From Bacteroides neonati (GTDB lineage: Bacteria > Bacteroidota > Bacteroidia > Bacteroidales > Bacteroidaceae), in assembly GCF_000499785.1 (NCBI RefSeq), contig NZ_HG726021.1, positions 270,814 to 334,813 on the forward strand: 64,000 nt of DNA, given 5' to 3'. Every line of letters starts with the position of its first letter. The stretch's first letter is position 1. The position numbers and the translations under genes were made by a program. Shown here one piece after another: positions 16,272-23,457 of the stretch. The notes below the pieces were generated by a model, which saw only the letters and a list, made by a program, of their open reading frames with translations, did no database searches and was not told where the DNA came from.

Positions 16272-17729
16272 ATTCACCTAATAGTTCCTACTCGTAGCTT
16301 TTCCCCCTGCTTTTCTCCTTGATTTCAGGTTATAGGGCATAGCTTCCCCTTTCCCCAGTTAGCTGAAGGCATAAGTAATCCCACGAAAAGTTGTTTTTAC
16401 GGACTCCAAAGCAACTTGTATGGTTTGTCGGAATAAATATTGAGTACCCATTGTCTGCCTGTCTTTACCCATTTCGCAGGAACTGTAATGAATCGAAAGA
16501 TAAATCGTTTGACTCGGCTTACCGGTTCAATATCTTCAAACACGGCTGCAACCTTCTCAATAAGGTAAGCATAAAAGTTTTTAGCCATGGCTGTAAGTAG
16601 CAGGAATACTGTATTCTCTTTGAGGAATGAACAGGGAAGATGACTCCACCCGAAATCGTTATTCATCATGTCGAATGTTCTTTCACAGGCTCCACGAGCA
16701 TTGTAGAAGAGTACAATGTCTTTTTCAGAACTTTCATGGTCATTGGTTAAGATGCACCGATAGGTGTATTCACCATCAAATAGGTCCAATTGGTTGTCCT
16801 TACGCTTTTGCCTTTGAATAACAAGTCGGTAGTTTTCTTCTTGCAAAAAGGAAGTAAAAGGTATGGAGGTCACTTCATAATTCTCGAAGTTGATTTCTTC
16901 TTTTTTCCAATCTGTGATTTTCGTCATTTCTTCATACAGAGACTGACATTTGCCGGCTCGTATGTAGAACTTGTTGCAGTAGCCATGTGTCATACGGATA
17001 ATCTCTTCCGAATAAGAACCACAGTCCATCCGGCAACGGTCTATGAATATTCCCCTATCGGCCAAACGACGAAAAGTCCGTTGGAGCGTATCCGCTTGAC
17101 GAAAACGGACATTTGCGTTTGCGGCCCGATTTTCCACACCAACAATGTTACCACCAATAGTTGCCGTGCCGGGGAAATAACCACGTTTTTTCTTGTAAGA
17201 ATACTGAGTGTCATACTTTTCTGTGGGAATAAACTGGTGGTCGAAGTCCAAGTTATAAAGCGTGTTTGGCTTGAGTTGTTCTGTTTGAAGGAGCATATCG
17301 AGCATCAAACTATTAAGCTGTTCCGCCTTATTGAAAGCATAGCTTGCTCCTTTTTGGGAAGTATAGTGGATATCCAATTCTGCGAGTTCTTTTATGCCTC
17401 TCAATAAAGTATCCGGACTGGGGATTTCAGTATCCGGGCGTAATTCAAGATGTTTGCCAAGGTGTTTGCCGATATCTTCGATGTGGTCACCGCCGCAATA
17501 GTAGATCCAAAATAGGCTCGAAATAATTTCGCTATATTGGTAACCGGCGTAGGAAGAACGTAATCCTAAAGATTTATCGATCACGGAATTCAGTCCTAAA
17601 CGAGAAAATTCATCCATTGCGTAAAATATACCCCCAAAAGGAGTGATATTATCTGATTTTATGGCTATTTTTGTTGTCATATGCACAAGTACCTTTATGG
17701 TTTGTTTGGTAGCACTAATTTAGGTGAAT
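16272..17729 (-). mobile_element. IS1380-family insertion sequence (~1.46 kb)
   Basis: One transposase gene is bracketed by short terminal inverted repeats: ATTCACCTAA at 16272-16281 and its complement TTAGGTGAAT at 17720-17729. Similarity continues inwards (CCTAATAGTTCCTAC against CCTAAATTAGTGCTAC) with a small gap. The outer ends may lie a few bases further in, at the CC of CCTAA. I do not see a clear direct target duplication. The element looks intact. It sits between the ECF sigma gene and the peroxiredoxin-DsrE gene. Confidence 0.8.
16397..17680 (-). CDS. IS1380-family transposase
   Basis: This ~427-residue DDE transposase is of the IS1380 (DDE group 1) type. Visible features are the N-terminal helical region, LYNLDFDHQFIPTEKYDTQYSYKK around the first acidic residue, GGNIVGVENRAANAN, the MDCGSYSEEII segment with another acidic residue, and the C-terminal NARGACERTFDMMNNDFGW with the catalytic Glu. 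I chose the ATG at 17678-17680 (MTTKIAIKSD); a GTG two codons earlier is also possible. No frameshift or internal stop is seen, so the enzyme is probably functional. Confidence 0.9.
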   Translation of the reverse strand: MTTKIAIKSDNITPFGGIFYAMDEFSRLGLNSVIDKSLGLRSSYAGYQYSEIISSLFWIYYCGGDHIEDIGKHLGKHLELRPDTEIPSPDTLLRGIKELAELDIHYTSQKGASYAFNKAEQLNSLMLDMLLQTEQLKPNTLYNLDFDHQFIPTEKYDTQYSYKKKRGYFPGTATIGGNIVGVENRAANANVRFRQADTLQRTFRRLADRGIFIDRCRMDCGSYSEEIIRMTHGYCNKFYIRAGKCQSLYEEMTKITDWKKEEINFENYEVTSIPFTSFLQEENYRLVIQRQKRKDNQLDLFDGEYTYRCILTNDHESSEKDIVLFYNARGACERTFDMMNNDFGWSHLPCSFLKENTVFLLLTAMAKNFYAYLIEKVAAVFEDIEPVSRVKRFIFRFITVPAKWVKTGRQWVLNIYSDKPYKLLWSP

Positions 17730-17741
17730 CTTGTGACATAA

Positions 17742-17779
17742 CCAAACCTTGAGGATGTTATTCATCCTCAAGTGTTTGG
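17742..17779. terminator. Hairpin between the IS and the peroxiredoxin-DsrE gene
   Basis: Complementary arms CCAAACCTTGAGGATG and CATCCTCAAGTGTTTGG form a ~16-bp stem with one small bulge and a TTATT loop. It lies 51 bp beyond the 3' end of the minus-strand peroxiredoxin gene. No T-run follows, so its terminator activity is uncertain. Confidence 0.5.
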
Positions 17780-17830
17780 ATTCTCTGAAAATAATATGAC
17801 TGCGGATTTAAGGTTCTTACAAATGCCAAT

Positions 17831-18775
17831 TCAAAAGGTTATTACCTGATAGCCTCTCTTCAGGTAGTTTGCCAAAGGTTCTCCCATCGGCAATACATCG
17901 TAATTGAGTGCTTTAAGTTTATCGACAACTCCATAAGCAGTTGCGCAAGCGATACAGGCTTCTACCTTCACTCCATCGGTCTGCATTTGCCCTATTTTTT
18001 TCTGTAAGGCAGCATCATTGGCTATCAACTTGGCCGAAGGACCCCATACAACCAATGTTACTTCCGAAAACCATTTGCTCTTCTGTGCCGCATGCGGAAA
18101 CATGAGGGCCACCCGCTCTGCCACCATCGGATCATCGCTACTCCATACCAATACCAGCTTGTTATTGTTCGCACTCCGGACAAGCTGTGTTAATTGCATC
18201 ACAACATCCTCCGGGTTGGCTCTTTTCTTATAATCGGGATTAACAAAAGCATACCGTATTATACCTTTCTGGTCGATGATATAGGTAGCCGGAATGGGCA
18301 ATTCGGCATTGTCATTGCCATTGTATTGACTTAACCCGAACTTGCTTTCATACCGATTGGCCGTTTCAGTATCGAGTTTGAAAACCAGATCGTACTGACG
18401 AGCCACATTGTTGTCCGCATCTGATAATACCGTAAAAGGAAGAGCGTTCTTTTCGATGGTTGTCAGGCTTCTATCGGGAAGCTCTGGCGAAAGAGCAATC
18501 AACGTAGCTCCCAGTTGGGTTATTTCCATCGCCTTGTCTGCCAATCCTTTCAGCTCCAAATTGCAATAGGGACACCAGCCGCCACGATACCAATTGAGTA
18601 CTACCGGTCCTTTCTTTAATAATTGATAAAGATTAACCTCTTTCCCGTTTTGATCTTTCAACGTAAAATCGGGCGCTTTATCGCCAACGCGAATTCCTTG
18701 TTCTGCATTTTGAGCATTGCCTGCTAAAGTACCGGCTGTCATAATAATTAAAATGAATAGTTTAACAATTCTCAT
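17831..18775 (-). CDS. Exported peroxiredoxin-DsrE fusion protein
   Basis: The 314-residue protein has a signal peptide (about 1-22, MRIVKLFILIIMTAGTLAGNAQ). Residues ~28-200 form an AhpC/TSA peroxiredoxin-like domain: VGDKAPDFTLKDQNGKEV and WYRGGWCPYC with Cys68 and Cys71. Residues ~205-314 resemble a DsrE-type sulfur-relay fold: LVLVWSSDDPMVAERVALMFPHA, EVTLVVWGPSAKLI, and Cys residues in KVEACIACATAYG. The combination suggests periplasmic thiol or sulfur redox chemistry, but no substrate is known to me. It is separated from the downstream IS by a hairpin and preceded ~190 bp upstream by an intergenic repeat. The thioredoxin lipoprotein and DUF6132 genes lie upstream on the same strand. Confidence 0.85.
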   Translation of the reverse strand: MRIVKLFILIIMTAGTLAGNAQNAEQGIRVGDKAPDFTLKDQNGKEVNLYQLLKKGPVVLNWYRGGWCPYCNLELKGLADKAMEITQLGATLIALSPELPDRSLTTIEKNALPFTVLSDADNNVARQYDLVFKLDTETANRYESKFGLSQYNGNDNAELPIPATYIIDQKGIIRYAFVNPDYKKRANPEDVVMQLTQLVRSANNNKLVLVWSSDDPMVAERVALMFPHAAQKSKWFSEVTLVVWGPSAKLIANDAALQKKIGQMQTDGVKVEACIACATAYGVVDKLKALNYDVLPMGEPLANYLKRGYQVITF

Positions 18776-18960
18776 ACGTCTTTATTTTTTTAGGATTAAA
18801 TATTGAAGTCACCACCTTGGGAGTGTCGCTTCAATTACATAGTCTGAACTACATCAAAATCCTGACTAAAAAAAGACTTTTTTTCTATACTATTTCTTTT
18901 TTAATGTTTCGAGCGGCTCTCTCAACATTAGGTATTTCTCTGTTTAAAAGACTAGTATAT

Positions 18961-19078
18961 TAACACAGCGTTAACTACGTACTCTTGCATACAAAGAATA
19001 CGTATTCATTGATACCAAAACTACGTACTCTTGCATACAAGAAGATACCAAAGGGGTAAAACGATTAACAATGTTAAA
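18961..19078. repeat. Intergenic repeat element, copy 1
   Basis: The 118-bp element starts with TTAACACAGCGTTAA and ends with TTAACAATGTTAA. Inside are two exact copies of a 22-bp unit beginning AACTACGTACTCTTGC (18974-18995 and 19020-19041), on either side of the palindrome GAATACGTATTC. A 119-bp relative with the same order of parts lies at 60791-60909, and the TACGTACTCTTGCA core recurs in the palindrome at 38160-38215. This copy is in the 373-bp gap between the thioredoxin 3' end and the peroxiredoxin-DsrE 5' end. The rest of that gap holds the thioredoxin terminator and AT-rich sequence. Confidence 0.8.
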
Positions 19079-19086
19079 ACAAAAGG

Positions 19087-19112
19087 CTTCGTTACCAGAT
19101 GTAACGAAGTCT
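19087..19112 (-). terminator. Terminator of the DUF6132-thioredoxin operon
   Basis: The minus strand has a stem GTTACGAAG-type pair: arms at 19087-19096 and 19102-19112 (GCTTCGTTAC and GTAACGAAG), followed by TTTTGTTTT. It lies 37 bp past the thioredoxin stop. Confidence 0.65.
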
Positions 19113-19148
19113 TTGCCAGCGTGCTTGCATGCAAGCTTATAGGAGGTT

Positions 19149-19613
19149 TTATTTATTTAAGAGCACCTTGTCGATTGCTTCTTTAAAGGAAGCTTTTGGC
19201 ATGGCTCCTTGTGCCATTTGTGGTTGCCCGTTCATGGGGATGAAAAGCAACGAAGGAATAGAGCGGATGCCGAACGCCCCAGCCAACTCCTCTTCTGTCT
19301 CCGTATCTACTTTATAAATCACAATGCTATCGCCATATTCCTGAGCCAATTCTTCGAGAATGGGAGCGATGGTTTTACAAGGTCCGCACCACGAAGCATA
19401 GAAATCGACAATGGCGGGTTTATCGCCTAAATATTTCCATTCATTGGGGCTTGCTTCAAAATTAGCGACTTTGGTTAAGAACTCTTCTTTGGTTAAATTG
19501 ATCGTTTTCATTGTTGTTTCCTTTTTATTATTGTTATTTCCGTCTTTTTGTCCACTGCATGAGCTCAACAAAGCTCCTGCCATACATGCCACCAGCACAA
19601 TTAGCTTCTTCAT
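19149..19613 (-). CDS. Thioredoxin-fold lipoprotein
   Basis: A 154-residue protein with a lipoprotein signal ending in LLSSC (Cys19), an Asn/Lys-rich linker to about residue 35, and a thioredoxin domain with the active site WCGPC (75-79) and the cis-proline segment IRSIPSLLFI. I infer a membrane-anchored periplasmic disulfide oxidoreductase. It starts 12 bp after the DUF6132 gene and is probably co-transcribed with it. A peroxiredoxin-DsrE fusion follows on the same strand beyond a terminator and repeat, giving a local cluster of exported thiol-redox proteins. Confidence 0.92.
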   Translation of the reverse strand: MKKLIVLVACMAGALLSSCSGQKDGNNNNKKETTMKTINLTKEEFLTKVANFEASPNEWKYLGDKPAIVDFYASWCGPCKTIAPILEELAQEYGDSIVIYKVDTETEEELAGAFGIRSIPSLLFIPMNGQPQMAQGAMPKASFKEAIDKVLLNK

Positions 19614-19625
19614 TTTTAATTGGGT

Positions 19626-19829
19626 TTAATTTGATTTTTTCTTTTTATCAAACATACTAAAGAGCAAAGCACCCATCACTGCACCCCAGATAATACTCAT
19701 AACGGGCGAGGATGTAATGGGACAAGAGCCGCTGTTGCATCCTACAAACACGTAGTACAAGTATCCCGCAAGGGCTCCAACCACTCCACCCACCAGGGGG
19801 AGAATATTATTCATTATAAATTTCTTCAT
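19626..19829 (-). CDS. DUF6132-type small membrane protein
   Basis: This 67-residue protein has two hydrophobic helices (about 8-29 and 43-59) joined by the loop VGCNSGSCPITSSP and a basic tail FDKKKKSN. The CNSGSCPIT signature matches my recollection of the Bacteroidetes DUF6132 family. Function unknown. The two loop cysteines could take part in redox or metal chemistry, in line with the thioredoxin gene 12 bp downstream, but this is inference. No promoter motif is clear upstream. Confidence 0.8.
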   Translation of the reverse strand: MKKFIMNNILPLVGGVVGALAGYLYYVFVGCNSGSCPITSSPVMSIIWGAVMGALLFSMFDKKKKSN

Positions 19830-20017
19830 TAATCTACTTTTTGAGTTAGTTATAGTAATAACAATATGAAACCATAAATTGTTTCCATTGGAATTAATAT
19901 CTATTGGAATAGATTAGAAAAAGTGTAAAACAGACGGTGTATAAACAAAAAAAATCAGCGTCTTTACTTATACAAGAAAGAGATGCTGATAGGATGATAC
20001 AACAAATAATAAAGCAG

Positions 20018-20104
20018 TTACATCTTTCGCCACTGGCTCATGTATTCGCCAGGAGACTGATCGTATTTTTTGCGATGACTTCAGCAAGCTGAATACGCAG
20101 ACAT
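20018..20104 (-). pseudogene. C-terminal remnant of an AraC-family regulator
   Basis: The minus strand in one frame reads SHRKKYDQSPGEYMSQWRKM and then TAA (20018-20020). This matches the end of the AraC/XylS DNA-binding domain (F..KYGxSPxEYR..). Immediately upstream the frame has a TGA (20081-20083) after AYSAC, and no longer frame continues. I interpret it as the decayed 3' end of a regulator gene, perhaps once controlling the downstream DUF6132-thioredoxin genes. Confidence 0.55.
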
Positions 20105-20384
20105 TACACTACTCATATACATACACTTAAGTTTATCCACACATACCCGGTGAACATAAAAAAACGGTACCACGACTCACGTCGCAGTACCGTCACAACA
20201 CAAACACAAAATAAAACACGACAAAACTACTATGCAATTCTACCTGTCTATGCCGGGGAGGCATATGTGGCATTTATGTATATGTCGCATACTCATAAAT
20301 GGTATCAGGCCTACTTGCATCGTATAAACAAACGCTTTTATTCATTTGTTTATTTCTTATATGTTAAAAAAACAGTGTCATTCT
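20105..20384. other. Non-coding stretch between the AraC remnant and galE
   Basis: This stretch holds a small inverted repeat (ACGGTAC...GTACCGT, about 20164-20193) and a 9-bp inverted repeat ATAAACAAA/TTTGTTTAT (20324-20353) just beyond the galE 3' end that may be its terminator. A plus-strand frame starting at 20150 runs into antisense galE and looks spurious. The 188 bp between the DUF6132 start and the AraC remnant (19830-20017) shows nothing recognisable. Confidence 0.5.
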
Positions 20385-21419
20385 TTATTGGATACCTCTC
20401 TCCCGCAATTTTAATTGCCAGTTCCAAGCGGAGCGTAAAGTATCTTCAATCGTTTCGGTCGCAGTCCATCCCAGTTCATTATTAGCAAAGTCAGGGTTTG
20501 CCCAAACTTTCTCTATATCTCCGGTACGGCGACCTACTATTTTATAATTCAATTTCACACCGGTTGCTGTTTCGAATGCATTGATCAATTCCAAAACAGA
20601 CAGTCCGCGACCTGTGCCGATATTAAACACCTCTACTTGTTCTTTCTGTTTCTGTTCGAGGATGCGTTTGATGGCAATTACGTGTGCCTTAGCCAAATCG
20701 ACTACATTGATAAAGTCACGAATACAAGAACCATCGGGTGTATCGTAGTCATCGCCAAATACACTTAACTCTTGACGAATACCCATCGCAGTCTGCGTTA
20801 GATAAGGAATGAGGTTCTGTGGAACACCATTCGGCAGTTCGCCCAATAATGCAGTAGGATGTGCTCCTATGGGGTTAAAGTAGCGCAATAAAATAGCATT
20901 GATAGGTGCACCTGAGGTAACCGTATCTCTTACTATCTCTTCATTAATTTGCTTTGTATTTCCGTAAGGCGATTCGGCCTTCTTAATCGGAGCCTTCTCT
21001 GTTACCGGAAGCTCATCGGGTTGACCGTATACGGTACAAGACGAAGAGAATACAATACCTCCTACACCATGCTTAGGCATCAGCTCCAGTAAATTGATTA
21101 ATGAAACAAGGTTGTTACGATAATAAAGCAATGGTTTTTCTACCGATTCGCCTACAGCCTTACTGGCGGCAAAGTGAATGATGGCTTTGATTCCTTTGTA
21201 TTTTGCAAATAAAGCATCGAGTCCTGCATAATCAAGGCAATCGAGTTTCTCAAAAACAGGACGGATACCTGATACTTTCTCTATATTATCAACAACATCG
21301 GCATTAGAGTTGGATAGGTTATCAATGATGATTACTTCATAACCGTTATTTTGTAGTTCAACCACAGTATGAGAACCAATATATCCGGTTCCACCTGTGA
21401 CTAATATTCTATCTTTCAT
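20385..21419 (-). CDS. galE: UDP-glucose 4-epimerase
   Basis: GalE interconverts UDP-glucose and UDP-galactose in the Leloir pathway and for surface polysaccharides. The 344-residue protein begins MKDRILVTGGTGYIGSHT (NAD-binding GxxGxxG) and has IHFAASKAVGESVEKP, the SSSCTVYG segment and the catalytic YxxxK as YGNTK. I chose the ATG at 21417-21419; the frame stays open 58 codons further but crosses the promoter region. Length is normal. It is a single gene downstream of the Rnf operon terminator. Confidence 0.97.
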   Translation of the reverse strand: MKDRILVTGGTGYIGSHTVVELQNNGYEVIIIDNLSNSNADVVDNIEKVSGIRPVFEKLDCLDYAGLDALFAKYKGIKAIIHFAASKAVGESVEKPLLYYRNNLVSLINLLELMPKHGVGGIVFSSSCTVYGQPDELPVTEKAPIKKAESPYGNTKQINEEIVRDTVTSGAPINAILLRYFNPIGAHPTALLGELPNGVPQNLIPYLTQTAMGIRQELSVFGDDYDTPDGSCIRDFINVVDLAKAHVIAIKRILEQKQKEQVEVFNIGTGRGLSVLELINAFETATGVKLNYKIVGRRTGDIEKVWANPDFANNELGWTATETIEDTLRSAWNWQLKLRERGIQ

Positions 21420-21464
21420 AAATTTTTGTTTAATTAGTTCTTCGGTTTTTTGTTTGTTACGTTG

Positions 21465-21472
21465 CAAATTTA
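21465..21472 (-). promoter_or_regulatory. -7 element of the galE promoter
   Basis: The minus strand reads TAAATTTG, a match to TAnnTTTG, 45 bp upstream of the galE ATG. Confidence 0.5.
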
Positions 21473-21538
21473 GAGATAATAAATGAGAAAACAAATAAAA
21501 ATAAAAAAAAACATTTCCTAAAATGTCAAAAAAAAGAG

Positions 21539-21585
21539 TGCGCCAATAAGATTCATATTTAAATAATAATGATCTTATTGGCGCA
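21539..21585 (-). terminator. Rnf operon terminator
   Basis: Perfect 14-bp arms at 21539-21552 and 21572-21585 (TGCGCCAATAAGAT and complement) flank a 19-bp loop. On the minus strand the stem is followed by CTC and a run of eight T. It lies 25 bp past the rnfA stop. Confidence 0.8.
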
Positions 21586-21610
21586 ATGTCCAATATTGAC
21601 TATAAGAGGA

Positions 21611-22183
21611 TTATACTACACCCGAAAATCCCATGAATGCCATGGCCAACAAACCGGCTGTAATAAGAGCAATAGGTGTTCCTTGCATACCTTTTGGCAG
21701 CTTTACCAAGCTCATCTGTTCGCGTAGGCCGGCAAAGAGCACCAATGCCAAACCAAAACCGATGGCAGTAGAAAATGCATAAACCACACCCGTCAATAAA
21801 TCGTAATCTTTTTGAATAACAAGAATGGCAACACCAAGAATACAACAGTTGGTAGTAATCAATGGTAGAAATACTCCCAACGCCTGATACAGTGCGGGAG
21901 AAACTTTTTTCAAAATAATCTCAACCATTTGTACCAAAGCTGCAATAACCAAAATAAAGGTAATGGTTTGCAAATAACCTAAGCCGAAGGCGTCGAGTAC
22001 GTATTTTTGAATAAGGAATGTAACGATGGTAGCAATCGTCAGTACGAAAGCTACCGCAGCACTCATACCCATTGCTGTTTCTACTTTCTTAGATACACCC
22101 AAGAAAGGACAAATGCCAAGGAACTGCGACAACACGATATTGTTGACGAAAATGGCTGAGATAAATATTAATATATATTCCAT
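21611..22183 (-). CDS. rnfA: Rnf electron-transport complex subunit A
   Basis: RnfA is an integral membrane subunit of the ion-translocating ferredoxin:NAD+ oxidoreductase. The 190-residue protein has six hydrophobic helices and the conserved segments NNIVLSQFLGICPFLGVSKK and ITTNCCILGVAI; the paired cysteines bind an Fe-S cluster between RnfA and RnfE in characterised complexes. I start at ATG 22181-22183 (MEYILIFISA) rather than a TTG three codons earlier. It is the last gene of the operon, 18 bp after rnfE, and is followed by a strong terminator. Confidence 0.96.
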   Translation of the reverse strand: MEYILIFISAIFVNNIVLSQFLGICPFLGVSKKVETAMGMSAAVAFVLTIATIVTFLIQKYVLDAFGLGYLQTITFILVIAALVQMVEIILKKVSPALYQALGVFLPLITTNCCILGVAILVIQKDYDLLTGVVYAFSTAIGFGLALVLFAGLREQMSLVKLPKGMQGTPIALITAGLLAMAFMGFSGVV

Positions 22184-22201
22184 AATGATCAAATTAAAAA
22201 T

Positions 22202-22786
22202 TTAGCTTTTCTTCAACGTGTTAATCAGTGCAATCAGATACCCAAGTGCAATGAAAGCACCCGGTGCAAGAACAAACACAAGCATGCCATACTCTTCGGG
22301 AAGAATTCTTAAATCAAACACTTTGCCGGTTCCCAGGAACTCGCGTACAGCACCTAATAGAGTGAGCGCAATAGTGAAACCAAGTCCCATACCGATACCA
22401 TCGAACATAGCCGATACCGGTTTGTTTTTAGCAGCAAAAGCTTCGGCACGACCCAGTACGATACAGTTTACTACAATAAGCGGAATAAACAATCCGAGAG
22501 TAGCATACAATCCGGGAACATAAGCTTGCATTATCATTTGCAATAAGGTCACGAACGAAGCAATCACGACAATAAACGAGGGGATACGCACCATATCGGG
22601 AATCAGGTTCTTGATGAGCGAGATTACCACATTCGAACAAATCAGTACAAACATAGTTGCCAATCCCATACCCATACCGTTGATGGCCGAAGAGGTAGTT
22701 CCCAAAGTGGGACACATACCCAACAAAAGTACAAAAATCGGATTCTCCTTGATTATACCGTTCATCAATACTTTAAAGTTATTCAT
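22202..22786 (-). CDS. rnfE: Rnf electron-transport complex subunit E
   Basis: RnfE is the membrane subunit paired with and related to RnfA. The 194-residue protein has six hydrophobic helices, the N-terminal segment NPIFVLLLGMCPTLGTTSSA and IVVNCIVLGRAEAFA, with cysteines at the positions matching those in RnfA. Spacing to rnfG is 17 bp. Length is a little shorter than some proteobacterial forms, but nothing essential looks missing. Confidence 0.96.
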   Translation of the reverse strand: MNNFKVLMNGIIKENPIFVLLLGMCPTLGTTSSAINGMGMGLATMFVLICSNVVISLIKNLIPDMVRIPSFIVVIASFVTLLQMIMQAYVPGLYATLGLFIPLIVVNCIVLGRAEAFAAKNKPVSAMFDGIGMGLGFTIALTLLGAVREFLGTGKVFDLRILPEEYGMLVFVLAPGAFIALGYLIALINTLKKS

Positions 22787-22803
22787 ATTCGTATACTCCT
22801 TTC

Positions 22804-23457
22804 TTAATTAGCACTGATGGAATCAGCGGGTTCAACAACTTTTTGTGTAGCTCCGGTCATTCCGTTGGCAGTATCGTCGCCCTTATAGGCTGCGTAGGCA
22901 GCATTTACTGCATTCAGAAACGCACGGGTAGTGATGGTCGAAGCGGTAATCGCATCGATTTGTCCGCCGTCTTTATTGACTACCAGCGGTGCATCGCCCG
23001 GATTCAACCCTTTGATGCTACCTTTGCCTCCTTCTTTAAACCAGTCGGCAGCCTTCGAACCTAAGCCCGGTGTTTCGGCATGCGACAGCAAGGAGTAATT
23101 ATAGATTTTACCTTCGGCATCAAAACCTACCAGTACTTTCAATTCACCACCAAATCCTAAAGAGGTAGCTTGTACGGCTGTACCAATCCATTGATCGCCG
23201 TCTTTGGCGGGATACAAAATGAAATCGACAATCTTCTTACCCTCCTTTTCGCTGAATATCGTATCGCTTTCTGCTACCGGGTTGTTGGTAAATGCGGGCA
23301 ATACCTGCTTCAGTGCCTCATTCAATGTCTTGGCATTGGCTTCGGCAATAGGACCTTTGGTCAATTCATTCACATATGCCAGTAATGCTACCGAAATAGC
23401 AGTCACTCCGGTGAGTACCAGTAGCATATTCTTCAAAGATGATTCTAGCTTTTTCAT
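22804..23457 (-). CDS. rnfG: Rnf electron-transport complex subunit G (FMN-carrying)
   Basis: RnfG has one N-terminal membrane helix (about 10-30) and a periplasmic FMN-binding domain. The covalent-flavin motif reads DAITASTITTRAF, where many RnfG proteins have SGAT; the acceptor threonine is retained. The segment SHAETPGLGSKA, conserved in the family, is present. The 217-residue length is normal, with a short acidic tail. The start overlaps the rnfD stop by 4 bp (ATGA), so the two flavin-bearing subunits are translationally coupled. Confidence 0.95.
   Translation of the reverse strand: MKKLESSLKNMLLVLTGVTAISVALLAYVNELTKGPIAEANAKTLNEALKQVLPAFTNNPVAESDTIFSEKEGKKIVDFILYPAKDGDQWIGTAVQATSLGFGGELKVLVGFDAEGKIYNYSLLSHAETPGLGSKAADWFKEGGKGSIKGLNPGDAPLVVNKDGGQIDAITASTITTRAFLNAVNAAYAAYKGDDTANGMTGATQKVVEPADSISAN

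Noticed and set aside
16267..17734. Target-site duplication flanking the IS1380 element
   Set aside because: Bases next to the inverted repeats do not match as direct repeats in any choice of ends, so I do not call one; the insertion may be old or the ends slightly different.
20150..20485. Plus-strand frame of 111 codons
   Set aside because: Overlaps the galE 3' end in antisense, low-complexity beginning, no motif.
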